This document shows, in pieces, positions 34,109-44,592 of a stretch of 47,029 nucleotides of DNA (the first letter of the stretch is position 1; the number at the start of each line of letters is the position of its first letter). The stretch comes from Rhodoferax sp. Its GTDB lineage: Bacteria; Pseudomonadota; Gammaproteobacteria; Burkholderiales; Burkholderiaceae_C. Location: contig JAGOUM010000016.1 in assembly GCA_018061265.1 (NCBI GenBank), forward strand, positions 1-47,029, given 5' to 3'. The position numbers and the translations under genes are program-made. The notes under the pieces are model-generated. The model did not search any database, had not been told where the DNA came from, and saw nothing but the letters and a program-made list of their open reading frames with translations.

Positions 34109-35292
34109 GCACGCGCCTCCATCGAAGCGATGAAACGGTCAAACAGATAGCCGATGTCGTGCGGGCCGGGTGATGCCTCGGGGTGACCTTGAAAACAAAA
34201 CGCCGGCTGGTCAGTACGCTCCAGACCCTGCAGCGTGCCGTCAAACAAACTCACATGGGTGGCGCGCAGGTTGGCGGGCAAGGTTTTTTCGTCCACCGCA
34301 AAACCATGGTTTTGGCTGGTGATGGACACTCGGCCGCTGTCCAGATCTTTGACCGGATGGTTGGCGCCATGGTGGCCAAACTTCATCTTGAAGGTTTTGG
34401 CCCCACTGGCCAGTGCCATGATCTGGTGCCCCAAGCAAATGCCAAAGGTGGGAATGCCAGAGTCGATCAACTGGGCAGCCGCCGCAATGGCGTAGTCGCA
34501 GGGCTCGGGGTCACCTGGGCCGTTGCTCAGGAAGATGCCATCGGGTTGGAGTTGCTGTGCTGCTTGCGCCGAGGTTTGCGCCGGCACCACCGTGACACGG
34601 CAGCCACGTTGCGCCAACATACGCAGGATATTTTTCTTCACACCAAAGTCGTACGCCACGACATGAAACCGTGCATTGGCTTGCTCGCCATAGCCGGGCG
34701 GGCCATTCAATTGCGGGTTGAACAAAGCCCACTCGGTCTGACTCCAAGCATAACTCTCGGGGCTGGAGACCACCTTGGCCAGGTCAGTACCCGCCATCGC
34801 CGGGGCGGATTTGGCCAGCGCTTGGGCTTTGGCAATCACCTGCGGTGTTACCGACTCGCCTGCGCCAAGCGCCAGAATACAACCGTTTTGTGCACCGCCG
34901 CTGCGCAGTTGGCGCGTCAATTGGCGTGTGTCGATGTTGGAAATGGCCACCGTGCCCTCAGCCACCAGGTAGTCGCTCAGGCTCTGAGTCGAGCGGAAGT
35001 TGGAGGCCAGCAAAGGCAGATCGCGAATGATCAGACCCGCCGCATGAACCTTGTCTGACTCCACGTCTTGGGTATTGGTGCCGGTGTTGCCAATGTGCGG
35101 ATAGGTGAGCGTGACGATCTGCTGGCAATAACTGGGGTCGGTGAGGATTTCCTGGTAGCCGGTCATCGAGGTGTTGAATACCACTTCACCAACGGTGGAG
35201 CCGGCTGCGCCAATGGATTGACCGATATAGACCGTGCCGTCTGCGAGCGCCAAAATGGCGTGGGGGGTGTTTCCCTTGAGGGACAAAAGCAC
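34105..35292 (-). CDS. carA: Carbamoyl-phosphate synthase small (glutaminase) subunit
   Basis: 395 aa from the GTG at 35292. It releases ammonia from glutamine for CarB. The N-terminal domain has '[41 protein letters not shown]'. The class I glutaminase nucleophile is the cysteine in '[14 protein letters not shown]', and the late H-x-E is in '[15 protein letters not shown]'. The GTG is preferred because GGAG lies six bases upstream and the protein then begins LLSL-like as in relatives; the frame also allows an ATG at 35325 (406 aa). A TATACT box at 35417-35422 probably marks its promoter. Confidence 0.95.
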   Translation of the reverse strand: MLLSLKGNTPHAILALADGTVYIGQSIGAAGSTVGEVVFNTSMTGYQEILTDPSYCQQIVTLTYPHIGNTGTNTQDVESDKVHAAGLIIRDLPLLASNFRSTQSLSDYLVAEGTVAISNIDTRQLTRQLRSGGAQNGCILALGAGESVTPQVIAKAQALAKSAPAMAGTDLAKVVSSPESYAWSQTEWALFNPQLNGPPGYGEQANARFHVVAYDFGVKKNILRMLAQRGCRVTVVPAQTSAQAAQQLQPDGIFLSNGPGDPEPCDYAIAAAAQLIDSGIPTFGICLGHQIMALASGAKTFKMKFGHHGANHPVKDLDSGRVSITSQNHGFAVDEKTLPANLRATHVSLFDGTLQGLERTDQPAFCFQGHPEASPGPHDIGYLFDRFIASMEARA

Positions 35293-35416
35293 TGGGATCT
35301 CCGGATAGGTTACGGGTACGCCCATGCCTGCTCAAGAGTTGCCTCTTGGGTGGAATTGGTAAGGGGATGGTGCTTGGGCTGCGAAAGGGCGTACGCGGAC
35401 TGCAAAACTGGCGCAG

Positions 35417-35445
35417 AGTATAGCTGAGGGCTTGGTGTCGTCGGC
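35417..35445 (-). promoter_or_regulatory. Probable carA promoter
   Basis: The - strand carries TATACT (35422-35417), an excellent -10 box, with a weak -35 candidate containing GAC about 17 bases upstream. It lies about 125 bases before the carA start in the 177-bp gap after trmH. No PyrR-, ArgR- or PurR-like site is convincing. Confidence 0.4.
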
Positions 35446-35469
35446 GGTGACGGGCACCTCAAATCAGGG

Positions 35470-36267
35470 TTAACCCGATGACAACCGACAGGCAGCCGTT
35501 GCGCTGGCATGCAGACAAATCGCTGCAGCACTAGCCACGTTAAGTGACTCCTCACCGCCCGGCTGGGCAATACGTACCTGCTTGCTGGCCAGCGCAGCCA
35601 AGGCCGCACTTATACCCTGCCCTTCATGCCCTAGGGCCCAAACACATTTGGTCGGTAGCTCCTTATTCAGAAGCATCTCATGGAGAAACGGACCCTGGTG
35701 AGAACTTGTCACCAACAACGGCAGGGTGAGTTGCTGCACAGCACGGACGTCCATGGACTCCAGCAGTTGCAGGCCCCAGTGCGCCCCCATCCCCGCACGC
35801 AAAACCTTGGGTGACCAAAGCGCCGCAGTTCCCTTCAGGGCGATCACCTGTTTAAAACCAAAGGCAGATGCACTGCGCAAGATCGCACCAACGTTTCCCG
35901 CGTCCTGAACCCGGTCCAGCACAACGCTGGGCATCTGTGATTGAAGCTCTGGGGTGGTCGGCAAATCAAATACAAACCCCATGCGAGAGGGGGATTCGAG
36001 CGCGCTCAAACCGGCGTACAGTGCCTCCGGCAATATGATATTTTTTGTAGCTGCCAGCCCATACTGCTCATGCGCTAAAGGCCAAACTGATTGAGAAAAG
36101 ACACCCAGCGACGGACGCACCCCGCGCGACATCGCAGCTCGAACCAGATGGTCTCCCTCGACCCAGATGCGGCCCTGCTTGCGGTAATCGGTGTTGGCGT
36201 GTGCCAAGCGACGCAGTTCCTTGAGCTGCGCGTTGTCGCGCGACTGGATTACAACGGGTTCATTCAT
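35470..36267 (-). CDS. TrmH/SpoU-family RNA 2'-O-methyltransferase
   Basis: 265 aa. An N-terminal RNA substrate-binding domain (to about 100) is followed by the knotted SPOUT domain: motif 1 '[21 protein letters not shown]' (about 117-137), motif 2 '[13 protein letters not shown]' near 215-225, and motif 3 '[22 protein letters not shown]' near 235-255. The substrate RNA is unknown; RlmB-like rRNA methylation is one option. Its ATG overlaps the rnhB stop (ATGA). Residues 61-79 are encoded by a stretch resembling the dispersed repeat at 36036-36083. Confidence 0.9.
   Translation of the reverse strand: MNEPVVIQSRDNAQLKELRRLAHANTDYRKQGRIWVEGDHLVRAAMSRGVRPSLGVFSQSVWPLAHEQYGLAATKNIILPEALYAGLSALESPSRMGFVFDLPTTPELQSQMPSVVLDRVQDAGNVGAILRSASAFGFKQVIALKGTAALWSPKVLRAGMGAHWGLQLLESMDVRAVQQLTLPLLVTSSHQGPFLHEMLLNKELPTKCVWALGHEGQGISAALAALASKQVRIAQPGGEESLNVASAAAICLHASATAACRLSSG
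36036..36083 (-). repeat. Dispersed ~50-bp repeat copy inside trmH
   Basis: In + orientation it has an AT-rich lead (ATATTTTTTG), then TAGCTGCCAGCCC and CATGCGCTAAAGGCC, the reverse order of the copy upstream of carB, hence the opposite strand. The trmH frame is open across it and encodes [18 protein letters not shown] in the non-catalytic N-terminal domain. Confidence 0.5.
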
Positions 36268-36938
36268 GTGCGCGGGCGGGCCATGTCAAGACACTGGCGC
36301 ACCGGTGCAAAGCTGCGCCGGTGCTGCGTGCAGATCCCATGCGCCGCCAGCGCATCCAGATGCTGCGCTGTGCCGTAACCCTTGTGTTTTGCAAACCCGT
36401 AGTTTGGGAACTGCTGATCGAGTTCCAGACACAAATGGTCTCGTGTCACCTTGGCAAGAATGGACGCCGCAGAGATCGCCGACACCAGCGCATCCCCTTT
36501 GATCACTGCCTCACAACGCATCGGCATGGTCGGCAAACGGTTACCGTCAACCAGGACCAGTTTGGGAACAAGGCGCAGGCCGTCAACCGCGCGGCGCATG
36601 GCAAGCAGGGTTGCCTGCAAGATATTCAGCCGATCAATCTCCTCGACACTGGCCTGCGCCACTGAAAAACACAGGGAGTAGGCGCGAATATCGTCAAACA
36701 GGCGCTCACGTTTCTTTGCTGTCAGAGTCTTTGAATCAGCCAGTCCGGCAATGGGGTGCAGGTCATCCAGAATGACCGCTGCCGCCACCACCGGCCCGGC
36801 CAGTGGGCCCCGGCCAGCCTCGTCGACGCCTGCGATCAAGCCGTTGACACCCCAAGTGAGCGCAAGTTGGCGCATGTTGGGCTGGCGCGCCCGGCGCGGT
36901 TTTTTGCGCTCAGGTCTGGAGGGTTTGGGCAATGGCAT
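36264..36938 (-). CDS. rnhB: Ribonuclease HII
   Basis: 224 aa from the ATG at 36938. It removes ribonucleotides from RNA-DNA hybrids. The core begins '[24 protein letters not shown]', with the first catalytic aspartate and glutamate (DEAGRG). Other signature segments are '[13 protein letters not shown]' and '[23 protein letters not shown]', with the later catalytic aspartates. The N-terminal 20 residues are basic ([12 protein letters not shown]) and overlap the end of lpxB by 29 bases; a shorter start at 36875 is possible, and neither has a clear ribosome site. Confidence 0.93.
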   Translation of the reverse strand: MPLPKPSRPERKKPRRARQPNMRQLALTWGVNGLIAGVDEAGRGPLAGPVVAAAVILDDLHPIAGLADSKTLTAKKRERLFDDIRAYSLCFSVAQASVEEIDRLNILQATLLAMRRAVDGLRLVPKLVLVDGNRLPTMPMRCEAVIKGDALVSAISAASILAKVTRDHLCLELDQQFPNYGFAKHKGYGTAQHLDALAAHGICTQHRRSFAPVRQCLDMARPRT

Positions 36939-38058
36939 GGGCGGCAAGGGTCGGGGTGTCGCGGTGCAGGTCCTGGTGCAGCACGGTAAAGCGTTGTTCA
37001 AGTTGCCGGATTCTCGCAGGTGGACAATTCAACCACTCCAGTACATCCTGCGCCAACGCTTGCGGCGTCGCGGCAGTCTGCAGCAGTTCAGGGACCACAA
37101 ACTCGCCACACAGGATATTGGGCAAGCCCACCCAGGGCTGCAGACGCTTGCGACGCATGATGGCCCACGACAGGGCGGCCATACGGTAGGCAATAACCAT
37201 GGGGCGTTTGAATAGCGCGGCTTCCAGCGTGGCCGTGCCACTGGCAATCAATGTGACATCACACGCGGCCAGCGCGGTGTGTGACTGGCCATCGAGCACC
37301 CGAACTGCATCACCCAATCCACTGGCCGCGGCCATGGCAAGGATGCGCGACTTCAGCTGAGGCACCGCAGGAACGATGAAGCGGACACCTGGCAACGATT
37401 GTCGAACGAGAGATGCCGCCTGAAAGAAAACTTGCGCCAGGTGCTTGACCTCGGACTCCCGACTGCCCGGAAGCAAGGCCACCACCGTGTCGGTGCCGGC
37501 CAGGCCAAGCTGATGACGCGCAGCGACCCGGTCCGGCTGCATGGGGATCACGCTGGCCAGCGGGTGCCCAACGTAGGTGGCTGCAATACCATGCTGCGCC
37601 AGCAGCGCTGGCTCGAACGGAAAAATACACAACACATGGTCAACACTGCGCCTGATCTTTTCCAATCGTTCGGGTCGCCAGGCCCATACCGATGGGCAGA
37701 CAAAGTGCACCGTCTTGATGCCCTGCTGACGCAGGTCGGCTTCCAGGTCGAGATTGAAGTCAGGTGCATCGACACCAATAAATATGCCGGGTGGTTCGGC
37801 CAGCAGACGCCTTTTGAGCTGGTTTCGAATACCTAGGATCTCCCGGTAACGGAGCAACACATCCCAGCCAAAGCCGTGTACCGCCAGTTTCTCGCAGGGC
37901 CACCAGGCGTCAAAGCCGCGCCTGACCATGTGTGGTCCGCCAATTCCCACACTTTGCATCTCGGGCCAACGCTGGCGCATGCCATCCAAAAGCAGCCCTG
38001 CCAACAGATCACCCGAGGTCTCACCGGCAACCAGGGCAGCGTTCAGCACAGCTGGCAC
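36910..38058 (-). CDS. lpxB: Lipid-A-disaccharide synthase
   Basis: 382 aa, normal length. It joins UDP-2,3-diacylglucosamine to lipid X, making the lipid A disaccharide at the inner membrane. GT19 features are '[19 protein letters not shown]' (11-29), '[28 protein letters not shown]' near 125-152, 'YVGHPLAS' near 160, '[13 protein letters not shown]' near 195, and '[20 protein letters not shown]' near 272-291. It follows lpxA by 21 bases in the conserved lpxD-fabZ-lpxA-lpxB order. Confidence 0.96.
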   Translation of the reverse strand: MPAVLNAALVAGETSGDLLAGLLLDGMRQRWPEMQSVGIGGPHMVRRGFDAWWPCEKLAVHGFGWDVLLRYREILGIRNQLKRRLLAEPPGIFIGVDAPDFNLDLEADLRQQGIKTVHFVCPSVWAWRPERLEKIRRSVDHVLCIFPFEPALLAQHGIAATYVGHPLASVIPMQPDRVAARHQLGLAGTDTVVALLPGSRESEVKHLAQVFFQAASLVRQSLPGVRFIVPAVPQLKSRILAMAAASGLGDAVRVLDGQSHTALAACDVTLIASGTATLEAALFKRPMVIAYRMAALSWAIMRRKRLQPWVGLPNILCGEFVVPELLQTAATPQALAQDVLEWLNCPPARIRQLEQRFTVLHQDLHRDTPTLAAHAIAQTLQT

Positions 38059-38079
38059 AGGGTGGTCCAGTGGCTGGGG

Positions 38080-38874
38080 TCAGCGAACGATGCCGCGCTG
38101 CACCGAAACTTTATCCAGGAACGAGAGCATCATCTGGACATCAGGCGTCCGTTCAGGCTGATCTTTGTCCAGATCAGCAATGCGTGAAATGGCTGCCTGC
38201 AAAGTCAGATCTTCGCGGTACAAAGCCTTGTGCATCGCCTTGATACCTGCCAAGCGCTCGGCCGAGAAGCCGCGCCGACGCAAACCTTCGTAATTCATCG
38301 ACCGCGCGGCAGCGGGTTGACCCTGACACATGACAAAAGGAGGCAAATCAGCCAGCAAGACCGAACTGATCGCTGTCATACAGTGCGCGCCGATCCGTAC
38401 AAACTGGTGCACACCGGTAAACCCACCCAGAATGGCCCAATCACCCACATGCACATGCCCCGCCAGCGTGGCGTTGTTGGCAAAAATCGTGTTGTTACCG
38501 ACCTGGCAGTCGTGCGCCAAATGCACATAGGCCATGATCCAGTTGTCGTTGCCCAAACGCGTTACGCCGGCATCGCCGGGTGAACCAATGTTGAAGCTGC
38601 AAAACTCGCGCACCGTGTTGCGATCACCAATCACCAACTCGCACGGCTCGCCAGCGTATTTTTTGTCCTGCGGAATGGCTCCCAGCGACGTGAATTGAAA
38701 GATCCTGTTGTCACGGCCAATGGTAGTGTGACCCTCGATGACCACATGCGGCCCAACCGCGGTGCCAGCGCCAATCTTGACGTGAGGACCAATGAGACTG
38801 TAAGGGCCCACGCTGACGCTGCTGTCAAGCTCGGCTGCAGGATCCACGATGGCAGTAGGATGGATGGCACTCAT
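38080..38874 (-). CDS. lpxA: Acyl-ACP--UDP-N-acetylglucosamine O-acyltransferase
   Basis: 264 aa from the ATG at 38874, with CGGAG upstream (the frame extends to 38910). First step of lipid A synthesis. The left-handed beta-helix hexapeptide repeats start '[27 protein letters not shown]'; the catalytic histidine is expected in '[13 protein letters not shown]' near 125, and '[13 protein letters not shown]' near 155 completes the core. The C-terminal helices bind acyl carrier protein. It lies 11 bases after fabZ. Confidence 0.96.
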   Translation of the reverse strand: MSAIHPTAIVDPAAELDSSVSVGPYSLIGPHVKIGAGTAVGPHVVIEGHTTIGRDNRIFQFTSLGAIPQDKKYAGEPCELVIGDRNTVREFCSFNIGSPGDAGVTRLGNDNWIMAYVHLAHDCQVGNNTIFANNATLAGHVHVGDWAILGGFTGVHQFVRIGAHCMTAISSVLLADLPPFVMCQGQPAAARSMNYEGLRRRGFSAERLAGIKAMHKALYREDLTLQAAISRIADLDKDQPERTPDVQMMLSFLDKVSVQRGIVR

Positions 38875-38885
38875 GGCACGCTCCG

Positions 38886-39323
38886 TCAGCCGACTTTGCG
38901 CATGGCACAAGTCAGCTCGGCTTCCACCGCCAGATCGCCATCCACCAATGCGCGTACCTTGAACTTGAAAATACCGGCCTTCATCCGCAGCAGTTCCGCC
39001 TCCAGGATCAGCTGGTCGCCAGGTTCAACCGGTCGCTTGAAGCGCGCAGCCTCAATGCCGGCAAAGTAATACACCATGTCGTCGGTGGGTTGGGCATCCA
39101 GTGCGTCAAAAGAGAGTAACGCTGCGGCCTGCGCCAGTGCCTCAAGCATCAGGACACCTGGCATCACCGGGCGGTGAGGAAAATGTCCCTCAAAGAAGGG
39201 TTCGTTGATGGTGATATTTTTCAGAGCCCGGATGGACTTGCCCTTTTCAATGCTCAACACACGGTCGACCAGGAGAAAAGGATAGCGGTGTGGTAGTTTT
39301 TTAAGTATCTTGTGGATGTCCAT
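38886..39323 (-). CDS. fabZ: 3-hydroxyacyl-ACP dehydratase FabZ
   Basis: 145 aa from the ATG at 39323. It dehydrates 3-hydroxyacyl-ACP in fatty acid elongation. The hot-dog fold signature is '[13 protein letters not shown]' (9-21) and '[28 protein letters not shown]' with the catalytic histidine in GHFP and the glutamate in LEALAQ. The start overlaps the lpxD 3' end by 23 bases; an upstream extension to 39392 would run wholly inside lpxD and is not supported. Embedding in the lpx genes links fatty acid and lipid A supply. Confidence 0.96.
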   Translation of the reverse strand: MDIHKILKKLPHRYPFLLVDRVLSIEKGKSIRALKNITINEPFFEGHFPHRPVMPGVLMLEALAQAAALLSFDALDAQPTDDMVYYFAGIEAARFKRPVEPGDQLILEAELLRMKAGIFKFKVRALVDGDLAVEAELTCAMRKVG

Positions 39324-40326
39324 CGGCTTTGTCCGGTAAATTGTCTTTGCTTTGGCTTTTGATTTGGGATTCCAGTGTTCGGATGCGTTCACGCAGGCTG
39401 GCCAGTTGTTTCACGACCGCAGCATTTTTTTCCCATGTGGCGTTGTCGTCGATCGGAAACATGCCGGTGTAATGCCCGGGTTTGCGGATCGACCGTGTCA
39501 CAACGCTGGCAGCTGAGATGTTGACACCTTCGGCCAGGCTCAAATGACCAAGCACCACCGCCCCGCCACCCACGGTACAGTGGGCACCAATGTCCGCACT
39601 GCCAGCCACTCCCACGCAGCCCGCCATGGCGCTGTGGGCACCGACTCGTACGTTGTGTCCAATCTGAATCAGGTTGTCGAGCTTGACACCGCTTTCAATC
39701 ACCGTATTGTCAAGCGCTCCCCGATCAATGCAGGTATTGGCGCCAATTTCCACATCGTCGCCAATCACCACAGCACCCAACTGCTCGATCTTTTCCCACT
39801 GGCCATTGTTCGGCGCAAATCCAAAACCATCGGCACCAATCACAACACCGCTGTGCAATAGACAGCGGGCACCAATAGAGCAGTCTTCACCGACGGTCAC
39901 CCGAGACTTGAGCACGGTGTTTGGGCCGATACTTGCCCCGCGCTCAACAACGCACAGGGGACCAACCCATGCACTGGGGTCAACTCGCGCGGCTGGATCA
40001 ATCACTGCACTGGGGTGCACGCCCGTCAACACCGTGCTTTGACGGGAGGTCTTCCAGAGTTGGGTCAAGCGCGCGTAGTAGAGGTAAGGCTGTTCGGTGA
40101 CGATACATGCGCCCCGAACACGCGCTTGTTCCTCAAACTCGGGGCTGACAATCACACACGCCGCAGCACTTGCTGCAAGCTCACTCTGGTACTTGGGGTG
40201 GCTTAAGAAACTGAGTTGTTGCGCCGTCGCCGTTTTCAAAGGCGCCAAGCCTTCGATCACGCGGTCGGGATCGCCGTGGAGATGCCCACCCAACGACCTG
40301 ACAATTAAACCTAAGCGAAGGGACAC
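39301..40326 (-). CDS. lpxD: UDP-3-O-acylglucosamine N-acyltransferase
   Basis: 341 aa. Third step of lipid A synthesis, adding a hydroxyacyl chain to the amino group. An N-terminal uridine-binding domain ('[24 protein letters not shown]', near 26-50) precedes the hexapeptide beta-helix ('[21 protein letters not shown]' onward). The catalytic histidine is expected in '[21 protein letters not shown]' near 240. The C-terminus ends in a helix rich in lysine and glutamine. It lies 20 bases after skp. Confidence 0.96.
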   Translation of the reverse strand: MSLRLGLIVRSLGGHLHGDPDRVIEGLAPLKTATAQQLSFLSHPKYQSELAASAAACVIVSPEFEEQARVRGACIVTEQPYLYYARLTQLWKTSRQSTVLTGVHPSAVIDPAARVDPSAWVGPLCVVERGASIGPNTVLKSRVTVGEDCSIGARCLLHSGVVIGADGFGFAPNNGQWEKIEQLGAVVIGDDVEIGANTCIDRGALDNTVIESGVKLDNLIQIGHNVRVGAHSAMAGCVGVAGSADIGAHCTVGGGAVVLGHLSLAEGVNISAASVVTRSIRKPGHYTGMFPIDDNATWEKNAAVVKQLASLRERIRTLESQIKSQSKDNLPDKADGHPQDT

Positions 40327-40346
40327 ACGCGACCAGCCAAATCGGC

Positions 40347-40865
40347 CTATTTGCCGTTGGACGAGTTCAGTGCCTTGATGACCTTGTCGGTCATGTCATG
40401 TTTTGGATTGACGTACACCGCATCCTGAAAGATAAAGTCATATTTTTCGGCCACCGCGATTTCCTTGATGACCTTGTTGGCACGCTGTATCACCAATTGC
40501 AACTCTTCGTTCTTGCGCGAGTTGAGGTCCTCCTGAAACTCCCGACGCTTGCGCTGGAATTCCCGGTCCTGGTCGACGAGCTGCTTTTGTTTGCTCAAGC
40601 GCTGTGCCTCCGGCAACGTAGGTGCATCTTTCTCGAATTTTTCAGCCATTGACTTGACACTGGCACCAAGCTCGGTCAGCTCTTTCTCGCGCTTGGAAAA
40701 CTCCTGTTCCAGTTTGGTTTGTGCCGCCTTGGCAGTGCTGGCCTCCTTGAGCACACGGTCGGTACTCACAAAACCAAGCTTGACCGCCTGATCTTGCGCC
40801 TGCACCGACAACACCAGACAGCCCCCGAGAAGCGCAACAGCGCACTGGCGTATAAATTGGTTCAT
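40347..40865 (-). CDS. skp: Periplasmic chaperone Skp/OmpH
   Basis: 172 aa. A signal peptide ([24 protein letters not shown], cleaved near 24) is followed by a beta strand '[14 protein letters not shown]' and a long charged coiled-coil pair (about 45-125, E/K/R-rich), then the closing strand '[13 protein letters not shown]'. It holds unfolded outer-membrane proteins in the periplasm. The start codon overlaps the bamA stop by one base (TAATG), so the two are coupled, as expected for partners in outer-membrane assembly. Confidence 0.93.
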   Translation of the reverse strand: MNQFIRQCAVALLGGCLVLSVQAQDQAVKLGFVSTDRVLKEASTAKAAQTKLEQEFSKREKELTELGASVKSMAEKFEKDAPTLPEAQRLSKQKQLVDQDREFQRKRREFQEDLNSRKNEELQLVIQRANKVIKEIAVAEKYDFIFQDAVYVNPKHDMTDKVIKALNSSNGK

Positions 40866-43165
40866 TAGAAACTGGTCCCGATTTGAAATTGCATGGTTTG
40901 AATTCTATCGTTGTCGTACTTGCGGATCGGCTTGGCAAAGGCCAGGCGCAATGGACCAACGGGCGAAATCCAGCTCAGGCCCACCCCCAGAGAGGCACGC
41001 ACTTGGTCAGCGTCCTTGTTAATCGCCAGTCCCTCAGAGGGTCCGCCAACCATACCCATGTCGAAAAATCCATACATACGCAACGTGCGGTCATTGCCTG
41101 CGCCTGGAAACGGTGCCAACACCTCGGCGTTGACGTTGAACTTGCGGTCACCACCCACTGAACTTCCGCTGATGTCCCGTGGACCCAGACTGCTTTGCTC
41201 GAAACCTCGCACCGAGCCCAGACCACCACCATAGAAGTTCTTGAACACCGGATAAGAGCGCCCGCCAAACGACTTGCCCCAACCCACCTCGGCATTGAAG
41301 GCCGCGGTGTACTTCTTGCTTAGGGCGATGTATTGCTGGTATTGGTAAGTGGTGCGCAGGTAGCGCGCATCGCCCGCGAACGACCATTCGGCGTTGACTC
41401 GCTGGAACTTTCCCTCGGTGGGCGCCAACGCACTATCACGGCTGTCGCGTGCCCAACCGACAGTGAACGGGAACCCGATACTCTTCTCGCCGTACTCGTC
41501 GATGTAATCCTGGTAGGAGGTTGGCAATAGCGTTCCGGGTTTGATCTGTATATGTTCAAACCCGCCACCAAAGTAGACAGTGTCCGTTTCATTGAACGGT
41601 ACGCCAAAACGCATGGTCGCACCGGAGGTGATCAGCTTGTAATAATCCGGGTCTTCGTAAGGACTGCTGGTCTTGTGGTAAACGTCGATCGTCCTGGACA
41701 CCCCATCTTCCGTAAAGTACGGATCGGTCGTGTTCAGCACGAGTACCCGATTGACCTTGCTGGTATTAACCTGGATGCCCAGTGAATTGCCGGACCCGAA
41801 GGCATTGTCCTGCTTTAATCCAAACGACAGGCCCAGACCATCACCACTGGAATATCCTGCGCCAAGGGTCAGGCTTCCGGTGGGCTTTTCGACCACATTG
41901 AGGGTCAGATCCACTTGATCTGGTGCACCAGGAACTTCGTGGGTCTCTACCGACACCTCGCCAAAATAACCCAGGCGGTCGACACGATCGCGCGACAAAC
42001 GAATTTTATCGCCGTCATACCAGGACGACTCCAATTGCCTGAACTCCCGGCGCACAACAACGTCCCGGGTCCTGGTGTTGCCCGCCACATTGATTCGACG
42101 TACATACGCGCGACGCGATGGGTTGGCATTCAAGTTCAGGACCACCCGGTTGTTGGTGCGGTCGATTTCCGGGCGCGCTTCGACGCGGGCAAATGCATAA
42201 CCAAAGTTGCCAAAATAATCGGTGAATGCCTTGGTTGTCTTGGCGACCTCATCTGCGTTGTAGGCTTCGCCTGGCCGGATCGTCACCAGGGTCTTGAACT
42301 CATCGTTTTTTCCCAGATAGTCGCCCTCAAGCCTGATGCTGCTGACGACAAAGCGCTCACCTTCGGTCACGTTGATGATGAGGGAGATATCTGTCTTATT
42401 GGGCGCAATGGCAACCTGTGTGGAATCAATCTTGAACTCCAGATAGCCACGCGACAGGTAATAGGAGCGTAGGCTCTCAATGTCCGCATTGAGTTTCGCG
42501 CGGGAATAGCGGTTGGACTTGGTGTACCAGGTCATCCAGTTACCTGTGTCAAGATCAAACAAGCCGCGTAGCGTGGACTCATCGTAGACCTTGTTGCCCT
42601 CAATACGAATTTCGCTGATGGTGGCGGGGTCCCCCTCGACCACGGTAAAAGTCAAATTGACCCGGTTGCGTTCGATCGGCGTGACCGTGGTGATCACCTG
42701 CGCTGCGTACAGGCTGCGGTTGATATATTGGCGTTTGAGTTCCTGTTCAGCGCGGTCAAGCTGCGCTTTGTCAAAAGGCTTGCCCTCGCCAAGCCCCACA
42801 TCACGCATCGATTTGATCAGGACATCTTTGTCAAACTCTTTGGTGCCAACGAACTCAACCTCTGCCACGGTGGGGCGCTCCTCGACAACAACCACCAGCA
42901 CATCACCATTGACCTCGATGCGCACATCTTTGAACAAACCCAAACTGAACAAACTGCGAATGGCCGCTGACCCTTTGTCATCGCTGTAAGTGTCACCAAC
43001 CTGCACGGGCAGAGAAACAAAAATTGTCCCCGGCTCCACCCGTTGCAGGCCCTCAATGCGAATGTCACGGACTTTGAATGGCTCGACCGCCCACACGGGC
43101 TGCGCACACAGAACAACAGAAACCAAAGCAGAAAGCGTGCTCAGGCGAAAGCGATTTAATTGCAT
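40865..43165 (-). CDS. bamA: Outer membrane protein assembly factor BamA
   Basis: 766 aa from the ATG at 43165. A signal peptide with a cleavage site near 'AVWA-VEPF' is followed by five POTRA domains (about 28-430; 'FKVRDIRIEGLQRVEPGTIF' opens the first) and a 16-strand barrel. The 'YTAAFNAEVGWGKSFGG' strand and the loop with 'GGLGSVRGFEQSSLGPRD' (V/I-R-G-F/Y motif of loop 6) are diagnostic. The last strand ends in phenylalanine ('MQFQIGTSF'), the C-terminal signal of outer-membrane barrels. The frame is open to 43237, but the signal peptide fixes the start. Confidence 0.97.
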   Translation of the reverse strand: MQLNRFRLSTLSALVSVVLCAQPVWAVEPFKVRDIRIEGLQRVEPGTIFVSLPVQVGDTYSDDKGSAAIRSLFSLGLFKDVRIEVNGDVLVVVVEERPTVAEVEFVGTKEFDKDVLIKSMRDVGLGEGKPFDKAQLDRAEQELKRQYINRSLYAAQVITTVTPIERNRVNLTFTVVEGDPATISEIRIEGNKVYDESTLRGLFDLDTGNWMTWYTKSNRYSRAKLNADIESLRSYYLSRGYLEFKIDSTQVAIAPNKTDISLIINVTEGERFVVSSIRLEGDYLGKNDEFKTLVTIRPGEAYNADEVAKTTKAFTDYFGNFGYAFARVEARPEIDRTNNRVVLNLNANPSRRAYVRRINVAGNTRTRDVVVRREFRQLESSWYDGDKIRLSRDRVDRLGYFGEVSVETHEVPGAPDQVDLTLNVVEKPTGSLTLGAGYSSGDGLGLSFGLKQDNAFGSGNSLGIQVNTSKVNRVLVLNTTDPYFTEDGVSRTIDVYHKTSSPYEDPDYYKLITSGATMRFGVPFNETDTVYFGGGFEHIQIKPGTLLPTSYQDYIDEYGEKSIGFPFTVGWARDSRDSALAPTEGKFQRVNAEWSFAGDARYLRTTYQYQQYIALSKKYTAAFNAEVGWGKSFGGRSYPVFKNFYGGGLGSVRGFEQSSLGPRDISGSSVGGDRKFNVNAEVLAPFPGAGNDRTLRMYGFFDMGMVGGPSEGLAINKDADQVRASLGVGLSWISPVGPLRLAFAKPIRKYDNDRIQTMQFQIGTSF

Positions 43166-43214
43166 GTTGTGATTATCAAATAACAGAGATGGTGTCAATT
43201 TCAGCAGACACCGG

Positions 43215-44573
43215 TTAGCCCAATAAGCGGGTGACATCGTTAAAAATAGCCAGCGACATCATTGCCGTCAGCAAGGCGATGCCGCCTCGCTGCAGATACT
43301 CCATCCAGCGTTCCGATACCGGTTTGCCAGTGATGCCCTCCCAAAGATAATACATCAGGTGCCCACCATCGAGCACGGGCAGCGGCAGCAGGTTCAGCAC
43401 ACCCAGGCTGACGCTGATCAAAGCCAGAAAAATGACATATTGGGTTAAGCCCAGCCCAGCGGACTTTCCAGCGTAATCGGCAATGGTCAATGGGCCACTG
43501 ATGTTTTTTAACGATGCCTCGCCGATCAGCATCTTGCCCATCATGCGTAAAGTGAGCTCTGAAATATCCCAGGTTTGCTCAAAACCCCGCCACAGTCCGT
43601 CAAAAACTCCATACCTGACCACGACCATTTCCGGCGGTGATCCAACATAGGCCCCAATACGCGCAAAGGTCTGGGCACCCTCGGTCACTAATTTGGGGGT
43701 CAGGGTGATGTTGAGCTGACGCCCCTCGCGCAAAACGCGCCAACTCTGCGACCTGACGGACCCGGATGCCCCGGACTGACGTATCAGGTGGCGTAACTGC
43801 AACCCGTCTGCAATGGGCCGCCCGTCAATGCTGAGCACCTCGTCACCTCGAAGGAGCCCGGCTTGTACCGCAGCACCATCCGCCATCGTGTCACCAAGCA
43901 CCGGCCGGGTGTACGGCCCGACCATTCCCAGGCGGGCAAAAAGCTGGGCATCGACCTCGCGGCTGTCCACCGTCGCAAGTTTGAACGTGACAACACGCTC
44001 ACGCTGCGATGAATCGGTCAACACCAAGTCGAGGTCTTCCTGCTGCAAAACGCCTCGAGTCACCAACCATCGCACATCCTCATAGGACGCAACTTCCTGC
44101 GCTTCGTTGCCGCCCAAGGCACCACGAAGCACCCGATCCCCCCCCTTCACCCCGGCGTCAAACGCCAGCGTCGCATCGGGTGGTTGCGCCAGAACCGCCG
44201 CTGGTACGTCTACACCCACCCAGTTAACGGCGGCATACAACACAACAGCAAGCAGCAGATTGGCCATTGGGCCCGCAGCGACAATTGATGCCCGGCGCGA
44301 CAATGCTTGTGTATTAAACGCCATGTGTCGCTCAGCCGGATCAACCTCCCCCTCACGTTCGTCCAGCATCTTGACGTATCCCCCAAGGGGTATCATGGCC
44401 ACAACAAACTCAGTCGATGCCCCCTTAACCTTCCATTGGAGTAAAGGTCTTCCAAAACCAATGGAAAATCTGAGCACTTTGACCCCGCAAGCAACAGCCA
44501 TGCGGTAATGCCCATATTCATGGACAGCAATCAGCAATGAGATTGCCAGTACAAAAGCGGCAAATGTCAACAT
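43215..44573 (-). CDS. rseP: Site-2 intramembrane zinc protease RseP
   Basis: 452 aa from the ATG at 44573; upstream frame to 44747 lies inside dxr and is excluded. It cleaves anti-sigma factor RseA within the membrane during the envelope stress response. The first helix carries HEYGH (18-22), the zinc site; the third ligand is in the C-terminal 'NLLPLPVLDGGHLMYYLWE' (D in LDGG). Two PDZ domains occupy the periplasmic region (for example 'AAVQAGLLRGDEVLSIDGRPI'). It follows dxr by 19 bases. Confidence 0.95.
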   Translation of the reverse strand: MLTFAAFVLAISLLIAVHEYGHYRMAVACGVKVLRFSIGFGRPLLQWKVKGASTEFVVAMIPLGGYVKMLDEREGEVDPAERHMAFNTQALSRRASIVAAGPMANLLLAVVLYAAVNWVGVDVPAAVLAQPPDATLAFDAGVKGGDRVLRGALGGNEAQEVASYEDVRWLVTRGVLQQEDLDLVLTDSSQRERVVTFKLATVDSREVDAQLFARLGMVGPYTRPVLGDTMADGAAVQAGLLRGDEVLSIDGRPIADGLQLRHLIRQSGASGSVRSQSWRVLREGRQLNITLTPKLVTEGAQTFARIGAYVGSPPEMVVVRYGVFDGLWRGFEQTWDISELTLRMMGKMLIGEASLKNISGPLTIADYAGKSAGLGLTQYVIFLALISVSLGVLNLLPLPVLDGGHLMYYLWEGITGKPVSERWMEYLQRGGIALLTAMMSLAIFNDVTRLLG

Positions 44574-44592
44574 TTGATCAAAGCCAATCCGG

